Notes: a model not told the origin generated them from the sequence alone. A DNA stretch of 64,000 nucleotides from Cordylochernes scorpioides (GCA_030710605.1 CP092870.1:97802592-97866591), one strand, 5' to 3'. Positions 1 to 13,900 are shown, counted from the first letter of the stretch. A program made the numbers and translations.

Positions 1-534
1 ACAACAACAACAACAAAAAGCTTTTATTTAGGGTCACTGACCCTATACAGGATTCACCAGAGGTATGCATAAGAACAAAGCAGTGAGACAAAGGAAACAA
101 CGATATAGACAGAAGAAAAAGAAAAAAAAACAAGAAAGAGAAAGAGGGAAGCAAGAAAAACAACACAAAAAGAGTAGCAGTAAGAAAGTGAGGAGTGAGT
201 GTCACTTGGCCTTCTTCTGAGATATGGACTTGTGGAAACCATAAAACGCCGTAGCAATATACTTATTCTGGGTCATATTGTCAATTATTGATGGAAGTAA
301 AGCACTATTCCGATTATAGTATGTTCGTAATAATCTGATATTTTATAGAGCGTTCAGGTGTAAGATGAGAAGTTGTGACATTCCACAACAAGATGGCGTG
401 GTAGCAAGGTACAGAGAGACGGGGGCATTGTCTGCTGGGCAGAGCAAGGGTCGGCAACCCTTCGACCTCGGTGCTGGTGGCCAGCCACAAGGTTAGATGG
501 AGGCCGGCCTACACCACCCTGACTGCCATGGTGC
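1..534. other. Left edge, repeat-like, no gene
   Basis: Begins with an (ACA)n tail followed by AAGCTTTTATTTAGGGTCAC, similar in layout to 18363-18410 (AAAGCCTTTATTAAG). Probably the 3' end of a retroelement. The rest is unrecognised. Confidence 0.3.
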
Positions 535-970
535 TATGTTTATGTCTTGGGTTGATACAGGACATTTATGATGCATATATAGAGGTAGAAGATAGACAAA
601 ACTAAAACTCAGAAAGAAAAACTAAAGGCAACTAAAAGTTTCTGGTGGCTTGCGCCATCTGTCGGAATAAATAGACTGACTCTTTATACCATGGTTCTAT
701 GTCTTGAGTGGAAACAGGACATTTATGATAAATAGATAGAGCTAAATGATAGACAACACTAAAACTAAGAAAGAAAGAAAAAAGACATCTCTTGATCGTG
801 TAACTTAAAGTTGATGATGGCTTGCGCCTTCTGTCGGAATAAATCAGGCTGACTCTTTATACTATGGTTCTATGTGCTCTATGTCTTGGGTTGATATAGA
901 ACATTTATAATACATATAAATAGAGCTAGAAGATATACTAAACTAAGAAAAAAAGGCATCTCCTTATCGT
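535..970. repeat. Tandem repeat, about 175 bp x ~2.5
   Basis: Three successive copies of a unit containing TATGTCTTGGGTTGATA, CAGGACATTTATGAT, then GGCTTGCGCCATCTGTCGGA, starting near 535, 695 and 880. Divergent copies; no coding content. Confidence 0.8.
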
Positions 971-1282
971 GCAATAATAATCGTGCAATAAATATCAACT
1001 AATCGGCGATTTTATTTATTTATTTATTCCAGAATTGACCAAAAATTCCCCATTACGTTCCGTACTGGGGTCAAATGTATTGTTTTAATGCATTTTTAAA
1101 GGGAGAGGTGCCTCTTTTGGTACATAAATATTGACATAATAATATAAATAACAATTTACAGGAATTCCCACAACAATGAAGATACCTCGTCCATGTACAA
1201 TGTGTAATGTAGACACGGATGTCCTTTGGTTCTTCCTGTTTTTTACATTGCATTAAAGGTATAAAAAACATATTATCAAATA

Positions 1283-1491
1283 CATTCATGGACAAAACTT
1301 AAGGAATTTGTACCTTTTAGCATGTTTAATTGGGATTCAGACAATAACTCTGAAAGATATTACAGTGACTTTTATTGAAGACATACGAGATAACCAAGTG
1401 TGAACAGTATTGCCTCTGACTCCTTCAAAAAATGCAGACGACCGGTGACATCTAAGATTTCACACTTCCATAAGTTTAGTCCATGAAGTGT
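1283..1491. mobile_element. Tc1-like MITE copy 1
   Basis: Ends are inverted: CATTCATGGACAAAACTTAA at the left and TAAGTTTAGTCCATGAAGTG at the right. The interior (GTGACTTTTATTGAAGACAT) matches the copies at 10729 and 13568 in reverse orientation. Confidence 0.65.
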
Positions 1492-2331
1492 AAATAGCCT
1501 TTGAAACGTTTTAATTTTGAGTTTAAAAAATATGAAGTCTACGACGCTATGACAAAGTCTATATACACCCACACACAACACACTTAGACCCAGAGCAGGA
1601 GCTTTACACACCCAAGATAGTGGATATTGCGACTGCTGTGATGGAGATGCATGGGGACATCTGAGACTCTTCTTTGGACACGACAACAACAACACAACAC
1701 ACAAAAGACTTGATTAATACATATAGTTTTATACATGGAAAAAAGTATATTGTATATAAGGTCACAATAATAAAGATTTAAAAATGTAGCTAAGTGTGTC
1801 CTTGTAATGAAATCAATGGTTTGTTTTTAAAAGAAAGTCTGACGTTATGGCGGTGGTTCCAGATTCTGTGATACAGCCGACACGTTCCTGATAAAGAGGT
1901 AAGCTTTCGGACAAAAAAAAAACTTTTTTTTTCAGGTTGAACTTTCAAATTCAGTTAAAAATGATTTATAATTCAACCGTTTAAAAAAAAATACACTTTC
2001 TATTTTGACACACACGAAGAAATAATTTATTTCAATCCTTTATTTTATTTTAGAAAACAGATTTGAAACAAGGTGAAAAAACAGTACAAAAGTGAAATGT
2101 ATTGGGGGATCATTAGGTGGATAAATTACGAAAAAAATAATCTCCTGATTGTGCAAATAATATTTGCTGATGCACCATCTGTTGGAATCATCCATCAAAT
2201 ATTCTTTAATTTTTAATTATTCCAAGAATTGGTCAAATTTTTTTAACCTACATTTAAAACAGTTGCAACAAGTCATATTTTAAATTTTAGAATATAATCC
2301 TTTGATAGCAATTTTTTAGATAATAAAGTCT

Positions 2332-2452
2332 AAGGATGAGTATCTTTTTTAATTAAACGTTTTTCGAGCTTTCGGGATAACGCCCTTCTACAGGAAAATT
2401 TGATACAAAGCTCGAAAAACGTTTAATTAAAAAAAAAAAGATACTCATCCTT
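2332..2452. repeat. Fold-back (palindromic) element
   Basis: AAGGATGAGTATCTTTTTTA at the left is the inverse of the right end. The arms (about 45 bp) include AAACGTTTTTCGAGCTTT; the loop contains CCCTTCTACAG, shared with other fold-backs in the window. Confidence 0.75.
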
Positions 2453-3072
2453 TAAACGTTTACTTTATTATTTAAAAATAAAAGTCATATCATATATTTA
2501 ATTTTTAAAAAATATTGGATTTCCTTCTTTGTTGCGTCTAGCTGTAAATAATTAATCAATAACACTGTAACCTAGTGACGCAATTACTTAAAATACTTTA
2601 ATATCTTTAAATAAAACCACAACGAGACTAATTTTCCTACGTTACACTATTTTGACGTTTCGGCAACCGGCTGTCGTTCTTTTTCAATTAAAACGACGCG
2701 ATCTCTACGGGTTTTAACTATCCTATCATCCTACACCTTGGTTACAAAGTAAGTCTTAGCATGAATAGATTTCCTTGAAAAAAAAAAAAAAGGGGGGGGG
2801 GGGGGGGGCAATGGCGAGTCATCGAAACTTCGGAATAAAAAAGATGAGACAAACTCTTGCTTATAAACCTGACTATTATCTCAAGAGAACACGCTCAAAA
2901 TGGTTATTTAGAACAGGTTGGTTCTTAGCGAAAACTATATGGGGATACTAATCTAGTACAACGTGGTAGTAACTTCAAGTAGCTGGAGTCGCTTAAGACA
3001 AGAAGAGTCCGCTTAAGACAGATTTCCCACAGATAGACTCTTTAGTATAAAAGGAACAAAGATCGTGAGGTG

Positions 3073-3246
3073 AAGAGTTTCTTGTAAGGGTTTTTTTTTA
3101 TTTAGCCGAGAGCTTTCGAAAATTTCTTCCCTTTTCTACAGAAATAATAAGAACTTGTAGAGAACTTTTGTTGAAGAGTATAAATGCCCGAAAGCTCGTC
3201 TAAATTAAAAATAATAATAATAATAATAAAAACCTTACAAGAAACT
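3073..3246. repeat. Fold-back element, same style
   Basis: AGTTTCTTGTAAGG at the left is inverted at the right (CCTTACAAGAAACT). The inner arms carry GAGCTTTCG and TTTTCTACAG. Ends with an (ATA)n stretch. Confidence 0.65.
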
Positions 3247-4019
3247 ATTTGGCTAACGATTTTTTGTTCCATTGATAATATACTATTCCAGTTTAGAAGA
3301 TTATTTGTTGGTTGAAAGTTTGTTTGGAAGAAATATAGTTACTATATTTAATTCTTGACGTTTCAGTAACTCTCTCTCGCTGTCCTCAGTGGAAAGGAGA
3401 ATTGCCCTGAAGACAGCGGGTCACTGAACCTTCGTGAATTAAATCAATAACTGGTTGAGAGATGTAGCTTTATAATTGTCTCAATACTGCTCCAGGTGAT
3501 TATTCAACTTAGGATAGACATTTTATTCTAATTAGGGTGTGGTATTATAGTGTCTGTCCCCTCAATCAGGGTTACCCAAGATGATCAATCCATAGCCAGT
3601 CTGGTGACTTGATTGTCTTGGTACATTCATTGAGGATGTCTATGGGAATAAAACTGATGCGGTTGGTTCCCCCTTTGCCTACATATTCCAAATGCCGTTG
3701 ACGTATTAGAACGATAAATATTTAAACTTCAATTATTATCTCGATTATAAAGTTGAATGCGATGATTATTTTCGTTTTGTAAAGGCATATTGAAGAGAAA
3801 TTCACATTTTCAAAAATATCATCTTAAGCTATCTTGCAGGTAAATAAAGCAGTTGTGCTCCTGGGAGAGAAAAGAAAGTGTAAATCCTCCAGATATGAAC
3901 CGTTAAAAAAAGGAGGGAATTAAAACTATGTTGTATCATCTTTTCATTCTTGAAATTAAAACCTTTGCTTTATTTAAGAGTAAGCCATCATTATAAAAGG
4001 AAGATGCTTCAGAAATTTG

Positions 4020-4770
4020 CGGTATAATCTGGCATTAGATAAACCACGGACATCGCCCCCCTCCTTCGCTGGTCCACCGCCGGACTGTAGACATCGCTCA
4101 GTCCCGCACTGATCCACATATGGACTGTAGACATCGCCCCGTTCCATCGCTGGTCTACCGCCGGACTGTAGACATCGCCCCGTTCCCGCGCTGCCGGACT
4201 GTAGACATCGCTTAGTCCCGCGCTGATCTACCGCCGGACTGTAGACATCGCCCCGTTCCATCGCTGATCCACCACCGGACTGTAGACATCGCCCCGTTCC
4301 CGCGCTGCCGGACTGTAGACTTCGCTTAGTCCCGCGATGATCTACCGCCGGACTGTAGACATCGCCCCGCTCCATCGCTGATCCACTGCTGGACTGTAGA
4401 CATCGCCCCCTCATCGCTGATCCACCGCCGGACTGTAGACATCGCCTCATTCCCGTGCTAATCCACCGCCGGACTGTAGACATCGCCTCAATCCCGCGCT
4501 GATCTACTGCCGGACTGGAGACATCGCCTCATTTCCGCGCTGATCTACCGCCGGACTGTAAACATCGCTCAGTTCCCGCGCTGATCTACCGCCGGACTGT
4601 AGACATCGTCCCGTTTCCGCACTGATCCACCGCCAGACTGTAGACACCGCCTCATTCCCGCGCTGATCTACCGCCGGACTGTAGACATCCTCCCATTTCC
4701 CTCCTAGATCAATTTCCGAGTGTAGATAGCTCCGTTCCATCGCTGATCCACCGCCGGACTATAGACACCG
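4020..4770. repeat. GC-rich minisatellite, about 40-43 bp unit, ~17 copies
   Basis: Core GGACTGTAGACATCG preceded by CTGATCTACCGCC recurs at about 4083, 4124, 4164, 4196, 4236, 4277 and on to 4756, with some 32-bp short units. It stops about 80 bp before tetraspanin exon 1. Long minus-strand open frames here are by-products of the repeat. Confidence 0.9.
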
Positions 4771-4850
4771 TCCCCTACGGACCGAGCCGTGGCGTTCACC
4801 TCCTCTCCTTGACCCTCGCGCCTTGGCCCCATTCTCGCTTGTCAGTCGGC
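4770..4850 (+). promoter_or_regulatory. GC-rich 5' leader/promoter-proximal sequence of the tetraspanin
   Basis: About 80 bp with several CpGs between the last minisatellite unit and the ATG at 4851. No TATA box is visible. The role is inferred from position only. Confidence 0.3.
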
Positions 4851-4925
4851 ATGGAGGAGCCCTCGACGTCGCACGGTCACGTCAACCTTCGCGACCGCCC
4901 CTACACCCTCAGCTACAAGTACAAG
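4851..4925 (+). CDS. Tetraspanin exon 1 (cytosolic N-terminus)
   Basis: Encodes 25 residues starting MEEPSTSHGHVNLRD and ending YKYK, then the donor AAG|GTACCC. It is more GC-rich than its surroundings and has coding-like codon use. It joins in phase 0 to the exon at 13327, which itself has an internal ATG at 13336. Linkage rests on phase, position and the absence of another start exon; transcript data are absent. If it is not used, the protein would start at 13336 and have 244 residues. Confidence 0.65.
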
Positions 4926-7900
4926 GTACCCTGCACTACTTCTCTCAACTATGCACTACATTCATACTCCTATATAACCCATATACCTGACACCGGTATC
5001 TACACTTGACTTCCAACCTTTGCCTCCTGTCAAGCACAACCACTCACTTTGTTGTTTATATTTCATTGTATTCAATACATCAACACGCTCTACGCGTCTT
5101 TTTTACAATATCTTCTTAAATTGGCGAAAGATCAACATTAGGCTTCCTTGACATATGTGACAGCGGGTCATTGAAACGTCGGAAATAAAATTTTAAAAGT
5201 TTAATGATGAATCATATTTACATATTTGATGCAGAAATGTATTGCATAGTTGGGGGGATAGTTCATATTTACATACCATATTTACATATTTGATGCAGAA
5301 ATGTATTGCATAGTTGGGGGGATAGTTCATATTTACATACCATATTTACATATATACCTATTTATTTTTATTGTAATAATTTTTTTACAATGTTTTGACG
5401 TTTTTAATTATAGAATTTTCTTGATTAGGGTAGATTGATGTTGGGAAAAATCGAAGAAAGAAAGACCTGCAATGAACTGGGTAGAAGGGGTCAAGAAAAA
5501 TTACCGGAAGATTACGAGATGAGCTGCAATTGTTGGTCACTACCAGATCAAAAGTTTGAGAATATTTGTCCATATAATCACCAAAAATCGAACTCGACTT
5601 GATGGATGCTATTAATTACCATTGTTAAACTGGCGAAACCGCTGGGAGGGCTCAACGCTGATGAGTCAGGCCTTCCCATTATTGTTCAGTAAAGACATTA
5701 GAAAAATTGTTTTATTTACAAAAGAACCACATACGCTCTGCTATAAATAGTTTACATTTCCGCGAATATATTCCTGTATATGCTCCATATCCACATGTAA
5801 GATATGCAAATTGTTCTACACATCTCTAGAGAAACTTTACCTTTAAGATAGTAGGAACTACAAAAGTATTTCGTGATAAGCTGCAGCATAGCATGATAAG
5901 CACCTGTCATTTTGATAGTTTCTTTAAAACTTATAAATTGAGATAAGTTTTTCGCTAAAACCCCACACTATTCTTAGGGTAGATAATACCCTAATTGTAG
6001 GCTGTATTTTGATTAATTCAAGTTGTGAAGACTTCATCAAACTTTTATATAAATGTTTATTGTTCTTTTTTTACGTTTCGGCGACCCACTGCCGCTCTTT
6101 TAGTGAAGTATTGTACATTAATAGTTATAATATAGAGAGTAATAGTTGTAAATATTAATATATTGTCACAAAGTATTTTAATTCAACTATTTTGTAGATA
6201 TGTAAATGTTCTAACTAGTTTTCTATTAATTCATTTTTTTTGTTTGGGTCTATGTAAATATTTGACGTCAATTGTTGCGCCTTCTACTAGCCACCTCAAC
6301 GAATTAAGAAACCACTATCAAAGTGGGTATTCTTACCTCTGGCAGTATCCCGCAGCCTTACCACTGGTGGAGGGACAGTTGGGACTGACCAGAAGCGTTC
6401 CGGCTCACCACTGTAGGATCATTAATCACCACACTAGGCTGACTGTCTAGAGTAAAATAGATAAAGCATATAGTTGTTGTCGGCTTTTTCTATTTGACAG
6501 TGTGTTGAATAAAACTTACTTTTGAGTTTGCTTCGTGATTCCGTGGCTTACCAGCGACAGAATTAAAGAAAATATCGTAACAATATCACTAACAAATGGA
6601 TATCCGAGACGTCAAGGGACAATAACCATTTATAAGAAGGTTGATGAAGTCTTGAATCAACAGTTTTAGCTCCGTAAAAGCTCCTGTGAAAACGCGGCCT
6701 CACTTTCGATACCTATACTATATGTCTTTTCCACACGTTTGACTTGTTTCACACCTGACTTACCGCCTTGCGGTCAACGTCGTAAGAAAAATTAAAAGAA
6801 TTTTATCTGGCCACCGAGGTGTTCTTTGAAATAGCGATTAGTTTTTAAGTTCCAAAAACAACACGAAATAATGGAGAGTTTTACTGTATATAATTATTTT
6901 AAATATATCCCTTCGATAAGCGATTGCATGCTATGGGGTACTTATAATATGGTTTTGGTAGATTGAAGTACTTGAAACAGCCTGCCAACGTATTTTTTAA
7001 ACTCCCCGTCTCATATTATTGTTATTATTATTTATTATCTTTACAGTAGAATGTTGTATGTATGTACTTGTATATAAAACCTTCACGAGAGAGGACACTC
7101 CTGCTATAGGACACCTCTCTCTGCAAAGGACAGTTTTCATCTCCCAAATTACCATTTTTACAAATTAACAACTCCCTAGTAAGATGACACCTATCTTTAA
7201 ATGACAGCTTTGCTCTACAACTAGGTGTTGTCTATTACAGAGAGGTTCTATTGTATCAACAAAGTATATCCTACAATGGCCAAAATTTCAAATACAGTAA
7301 AACCTCCATGAGAGGACACTCACGCTAGAGAATACCTCTCTATAAAGGACAGTTTTCATGTGCAAAATTACCATTTTTGCTATTTAGCAATTTTCCGGTA
7401 AGAGGAGACCTCTCCCTAAAGGACACTTTGGCTCTGCAATTAGGTGTTCTTTACAGGGAGGTAGTTCTACTGTATGTATGTATTATTATTTTATTATGAA
7501 GAAGACATACATTTTTTGATCAAAACGTCGATTAAAAAAGAGACGTTTAAAAGATATTTCTATAGTGAACGGTCGTTTTGTTAAAGTATATATGGGAAGT
7601 CTCCGGTCACAGGTGGTTAGTTTACCTCTAGGTTCTAGAGCTTTTTTTATAAAAGTCATAATTATTTATCCGCTACCATAGCGCACACACACAAAATTCT
7701 CGGTGAAATAGGGAGATGACAAGACGGTAGGACATTAATTAGCGCGGGCTCATTACATGACAAAATGACACAGATCCTGGATGTGCAGCAAGAAAACACG
7801 ACCTCAATATCCACATTTCACGCATCGTATTTTGAATTAAAAAAAAAAAAGAGAGACAGTAGGGTGACGAAACCGCTGTGAGAGGGTTAACCTCTGATGA

Positions 7901-10900
7901 GCCAGGCTCTCCTATTATTTTATCATTGCAGTAAGAGTAGTAGAAAATTGTTTAATTTCCAAAAAAGAATCATACACGTCAAAAATAATCATACCGTCTT
8001 AAATTTCTTAAGACCGTAAGGTGTTGAACGAAACGTGCGTCTTTTATTGGTGAAAAATACTCAAACTTTCGAACACGACTGGCTGTTATAGTGTGATAGA
8101 ACGCTATTTCACGCCATAACAGCCAATGGAAAAGCGTCGTCAACAAATGTGGGTAAATTGGAACAGAATCTCACCAGAGCTATGAAAGATATCGGGACAA
8201 AGGGCCGTTGTGTGGCATCAACCTACAACAGAAGTACTGGAACAGAGATTCTGAGATCCAAAAATGTGGGAAAACGAGAAAAGTATCACCAGAGCTATGA
8301 AAGATATCGAGACAAAGGGCCGTTGTGTGGCATCAATCTACAACAGGAACAAGCAGTACTGGAACAATGATGTATGAATCAACAAATGTGGGAAAATGAG
8401 AACAGTATCACCAGAGCTATGAAAGATATCGAGACAAAGTGACATTGGCATCAACCTACAACAGGAACAAGGATTCCTGGAAGAGTGATGTATGGATCAA
8501 CAAATGTGGAAAAACGAGAACAGTATCACCAGGGCTATGAAAGATATCGGAACAAGGCGACGTTGGCATCAACCTACAACAGGAACAAGGAGTGCTGGAA
8601 CAATTATACTGGGATCAACAAATGGGGGAAAATGAGAACAGTATCACCAGAGTTATTTATTTATGCTTATGAGGTGATACAGCAGCGTATTTACAATTAG
8701 AGAGGAGACAAAATGAATTAAATCTAGAAAAAAGAAGTGAGGACATATCGGTCATTAAAGTCTGAGAGGCAAGGCCTTCAGCCAGTTCAGGGCTTCCGGG
8801 GTGACAGTTGAAGTCTCCACAATATAATGAGGGGTGAGAAGTGTTTGGGAGGACTTGCTGGTTCCAATCTTGTGAGGGAGGCTTGTATATATTATGAATT
8901 GTTAAAGAAGTTGATCCACTTTGCCGTAGTGGGGGGGCCCGAGTCCGACTTCCAAGTCGTTCCGCCAAGAGATCAACACCACAGAGGTCCGTACGTCTCT
9001 TGACCTCACGGACAATACAGCAGCTACCAGAGCTATGAAAGATATCAAGACAAAGTGACATTGGCATCAACCTACAACAGGAACAAGGAGTGCTGGAACA
9101 ATTATACTGGGATCAACAAATGGGGGAAAATGAGAACAGTATCACCAGAGCTATGAAAGATATCGAGACAAAGTGACGTTGGCATCAAGCTACAACAGGA
9201 ACAAGGGATCAACGGAAGAGGAAGAAGGGATGAAGGCCGACCAGACCAGAGAGTGTCGCAAGAGCCGTCAAGAAACCAGGACAAGCTGACGAGGAAGTGA
9301 GTGGTCATGACCGCCTCCACATGAACCAGACTCAACATCCCACTTAGATCCCAGTTTACCTTGAATCTCTTCTCTCTCTTTCAGAATCCCTCAATTACTC
9401 TCAATAAGTGATTGTCCCTCAGGTTTAAGAACTCCCATATAGAGAAACTATTTAACTTCTGCGGCACATCCGATCGAAGTCTCACAGTTGTATAAAATTA
9501 GCAACACCTTTTTCCATAAACAGTAGAACCACCCTGTAAAGGACAACACCTAATTGCAGAACCAAAGTGTCTTTTAGGGAGAGGTGTCCTCTTACCGGAG
9601 AGTTGCTAAATAGTAAAAATGGTTATTTTGCAAATGAAAACTGTCCTTTACAGAGAAGTGTTCTCTAGCATGAGTGTCCTTTCGTGGAGGTTCTATTATA
9701 ACACAAAACATTCACTTGACGACACGACTCAATCTCACAACGCTCCCGGAGAACGCTGGGAACCAATCACCTGACAACAATGTCCCTGCCGAAACATCAA
9801 CTTATTTACATCGTGATCTGTAAAACTGTTGCGCGCTTTGGAATACACAAACAATCCTAATTAAGAAATCTCTCTCTTTGATGTAAGCCTGTAGAAGATG
9901 GATTCTACCTTGAAAGATTTCATTTTTAAATATAATAAAAATATGACAATTATTATAACATAAAGCTAAAGGAAGTGTATGAAAAAGTGAAAGATGTATA
10001 AGCTTATGATTTTGCTTTGTTTTAAAAATGAATCGATGTTGGTTCCATTATGCTTGAATTGAATATTACACCTTAGTTCTACATATTTTTATTGCTTAAA
10101 AAGGAACACAACAAGACAAAAAAGAAACTACAATTACAAAATCATTTGATAACTAACAAAGGAAAAAATAATAATAATAATGATGATGATGATAACAAAA
10201 TTGAATATGTCTGCCAGAAAAATGCTTCTATGAATTAAAAAATAAGAATAATTACAAACTTAGCATATAAACTTCAAACAGGGAGAGGTGCCTCTTTTGG
10301 TAAAGGAATTATTATTATTATTATATATAATCATTATGAAAAAAAAATATAATTTCAACACGTATTGATAACAGTGAATATAACCTGTATATTTTTCTAT
10401 TTTGCATTGAAAATAAAAAAGTAATTTGAATAAAATAGATTTTAAAAAAGGATACATAATTTCAGATTTAATAGTGAACCTCTATGACACTCCCGCTAGA
10501 GAACACCTCTCTACAAAAGACAGCTTTAACCACCACCATAAAGTCACTATGTTTACCAATTTACTGTTCTCCCGTTACACCTATATCTAAAGGACACTTC
10601 GGTTCTCTGCAACTAGCGCTTGTTGCTTAGAGACAGACAGGTTCCACACACTGTATGCAATTTATGTAAAATTTCCATTAGCCAAATCAACCAAAGAATG
10701 AGGAAAAATAACCCAAAAAAACAATGATACACTCATGGATAAAAACTCAAGGAAGCGAAAAGTCTTTGATGTCGCCGGGAATCTATTTTTTTAAGGAAAC
10801 AAAGACAATTTTGTTCACACTTGGTTATCTCGTGTCTTCAATAAAGGTCGCTGTAATATCTTTCAGAGTTATTGTCTGAATCCCGGTATACATGCTTAAA

Positions 10901-13900
10901 GGTAAAACTACCTTAAGTTTTGTCCATGAGGTGTATTTCTGAGACGCGCTGTCTGGACAAATTATCACAGGCCGAGAACTACGGCGTACAGAAAAGAGAT
11001 TCGGCCAGCAAAAACCAGAGCCAGGGACGATATAGACTCAAAGGTCCTTGCATCCCGGTTACCTCCTTCGGTCGCCCAGCCAGAGGAATGATGCACTCTC
11101 CATGTACCGAGCGGCCATTTGTATGGCCCCTCGCGCCCGCCTTTATGGTCAAACTCAGTGGAGTCGACTAGTCACTCACAGGCGTCTTCGAGAGTTACTT
11201 AGCCAGGTTGCCGTCCTCTCGTTCGGACTTGGTTAAACCCGTCCTACGCTCCAATAGGACTTCCCTCCCTTTGACCCTCGTACCCTTAGTTCACAGTACT
11301 CCCTGAATCTGCCGACGAATCAAGGACCTCTGAGGCACGAGGTAGACACGGGGAACCTCGCGAAGGCGAGGGGGTGGTACTCCTGTGTGTACACCTTGGT
11401 ATTACATGACGCGTTCCGCAAGGACGCTCCCGATCGCACACACACAGAACGAAGACCCAAGAGTACAACACTCTTGGCTGACCCACCGCCAGTGATCCTA
11501 CATGACGCGGGGGTCCAGCTTCTCCCCTTAACTACGACGTACAATCCAGGTATGTACGAAGGTGACAATGACACACTGCGACAATCGTCAAACAGACCAT
11601 CAATAAAGTCATTAAAGAGCATCGGCCCGCCACAGCCGCCGCGCCCAGTTCTAAATTAGTGGAAACTGGAGCACAATTGATTGAAGGAGTGAAGTTAACG
11701 GAAGATCTTTCACCGCGCTCTCGGCGTTTCTCAACGTTCTCTTTAAACTTGTAGGACAGCGTCGTCTGTGTGCTGGGAACTTTGTTTATAAGACGCTCCA
11801 TCTATGGATAACAAATATAACGTTTATATATATAAGCCTGAATTCCTCTTTTCCAGATATTTTACCATTTACTTAAATACCACAATGAAGATTCCTAATT
11901 TATTTAAACACCATAACTACAATTTCTAATTTGTCCAATAGAGTCCTAGTTTACTTAAATACCACAATGAAGAGTCCTAGTTTACTTAAATACCACAATG
12001 AAGAGTCCTAGTTTACTTAAATACCACAATGAAGAGTCCTAGTTTACTTAAATACCACAATGAAGAGTCCTAGTTTACTTAAATACCACAATGAAGAGTC
12101 CTAGTTTACTTAAATACCACAATGAAGAGTCCTAGTTTACTTAAATATCACAATGAAGAGTCCTAGTTTACTTAAATATCATAATGAAGAGTCCTAGTTT
12201 ACTTAAATACCATAATCAAGATTCCACCCTTCAGTGTCGCATATATAAGCGGAATAATATAGTATTAGAACTTTAGAAAAGCGCGGTCTGGCAGATAAAA
12301 TTAGCGAAATCGCGCTGGGAGGGTCACCACTGACGAACCAAGCCCTCCCAATATTTTTTTTTATTGCAGTAAGGACAGTAGAAAGTTTATTTTATTTGAA
12401 AAGAAAGAAATCCGGGCTTATAATAGTTTTATTTGTAAAAGTAAACGGTATTGTCTCAATTTCTCATAGTAATACGTATACAACACATAATAGTAAATCT
12501 TAATGTTCAGGCGTAGAGGATCACTTCGATCCATTGTAGACACCACAGAATTCTGACTTTAATATCTTAACGGATTACATTCCGTCTAGAATATTGAAAT
12601 TTGATCTAGAAAACTTATCCCTGGGAGATCAAGCAAATTTATAATCACCATAATCTCATCAAAACTCATTCTTGAATTCAGAACGAGCGAAAAAATGTGA
12701 AACGCAAACATTTCAATTTCAAGAATTTTCACAAATGATTCTTCAAAATATCCTTCATTCCCCCGATTTTTTTGCAACACTTTCTTTTCAGAATTTCTGC
12801 AGCCTTGAGAACCCGTATGTTTCTGCGGAAATGGCGTATGAGTGTGCAGGATCTAATTGTGTCATCTTATAATTGAATATGCTCCTTTTGATGAATGAAC
12901 ATACGAGAAGACACAGGAAGAGATGGGTGGACACACTTTGTTGATTCTACAAGTATTTTACAGACACAAACAATATCTAATGCAAAAAAAAAAAAACATC
13001 GGATGTCAATTGTAGATATATTTACGTATAGCAACAAATATCTTTTAAGAAAGTGATAATTTATACTATGCTTATTTTACATATTGCCAGATACTTCTTT
13101 ATTTTGTACACAGGTTTTTTCTCGTTTTTTTTTTCTCTCTTTCTCATTGTTAACATCATATGACTATTCTATTTACGGCCTAAAATTATTGTATATATGT
13201 AGAGACAAATATAAAGACATACATGTATGACAACGCAAGTGTTTCTAGGGGGACATAGCACTTTAAATTGAAATAAAATATAAAAAAGTACCTATAGACA
13301 ATCAATCCTAATATGTGTTTGTACAGATCGTGAACATGGTGGAGGGGTGCGCCAAGTTCGTCAAATATGGCCTCTACGTGGCTAACGTCATCGTCCTTGT
13401 AAGTCCCTCATCTAGTTCTTCTCATTGATGTTGTGTTGTTATTGAAAAAGGCTACATTCTTTCGTCTTTTACCGTGTGTGTCTTTGCTGGCTTTATTTTA
13501 TCTACAGTTAGGTTTGCAATATGAAGCAACGTATAAGGTGTGTAGAAAGAGTTTTCAGTTATTTATACACTCATGGACAAAACTTAAGGAAGTAGAAAGT
13601 CTTTAATATCGGCGGTTATCTGTTTTTATTATTATTATGAGACAAAGGCAATTTTGTTCACACTTGATTATCTCGTGTGTCTTCAATAAAGGTCACTGTA
13701 ATATCTTTCAGTGTTATTGTCTGAATCCCGATATACATACTAAAAGGTACAACTTATTTAAATTTTGTCCATAGTGTATTTTTAAGAAAGTGGCATTGAA
13801 AATCTTGTCATAATTTTCAGCGCTGCAGTACTCAATGACGGGGATATTTGTTTGGCGCTGTCTCCCAGAGAGATGGCGGTGGCGGACCTGTGATGAACTA

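Larger units (their letters stand above)
4926..13326 (+). other. Tetraspanin intron 1 (8.4 kb)
   Basis: From donor GTACCC after exon 1 to acceptor TTGTACAG. It holds tandem arrays, pogo-like and Tc1-like MITEs, copies of the hammerhead-like repeat family and a LINE fragment, all listed separately, plus the GC-rich island near 11 kb. Nothing else recognisable. Confidence 0.6.

Noticed and set aside
3974..4740. Long minus-strand open frames (169 and 78 codons) in the 4 kb region
   Set aside because: They read through the ~40-bp minisatellite; the repetitive product and lack of splice or start context point to chance.
6163..6450. 95-codon plus-strand frame in intron 1
   Set aside because: First half is AT-rich; the second half looks mildly coding but no splice sites, family or repeats support it.
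11942..12215. Possible CRISPR-like regular array
   Set aside because: Units are directly adjacent (31 bp) with no unique spacers; this is an ordinary tandem repeat in animal DNA.
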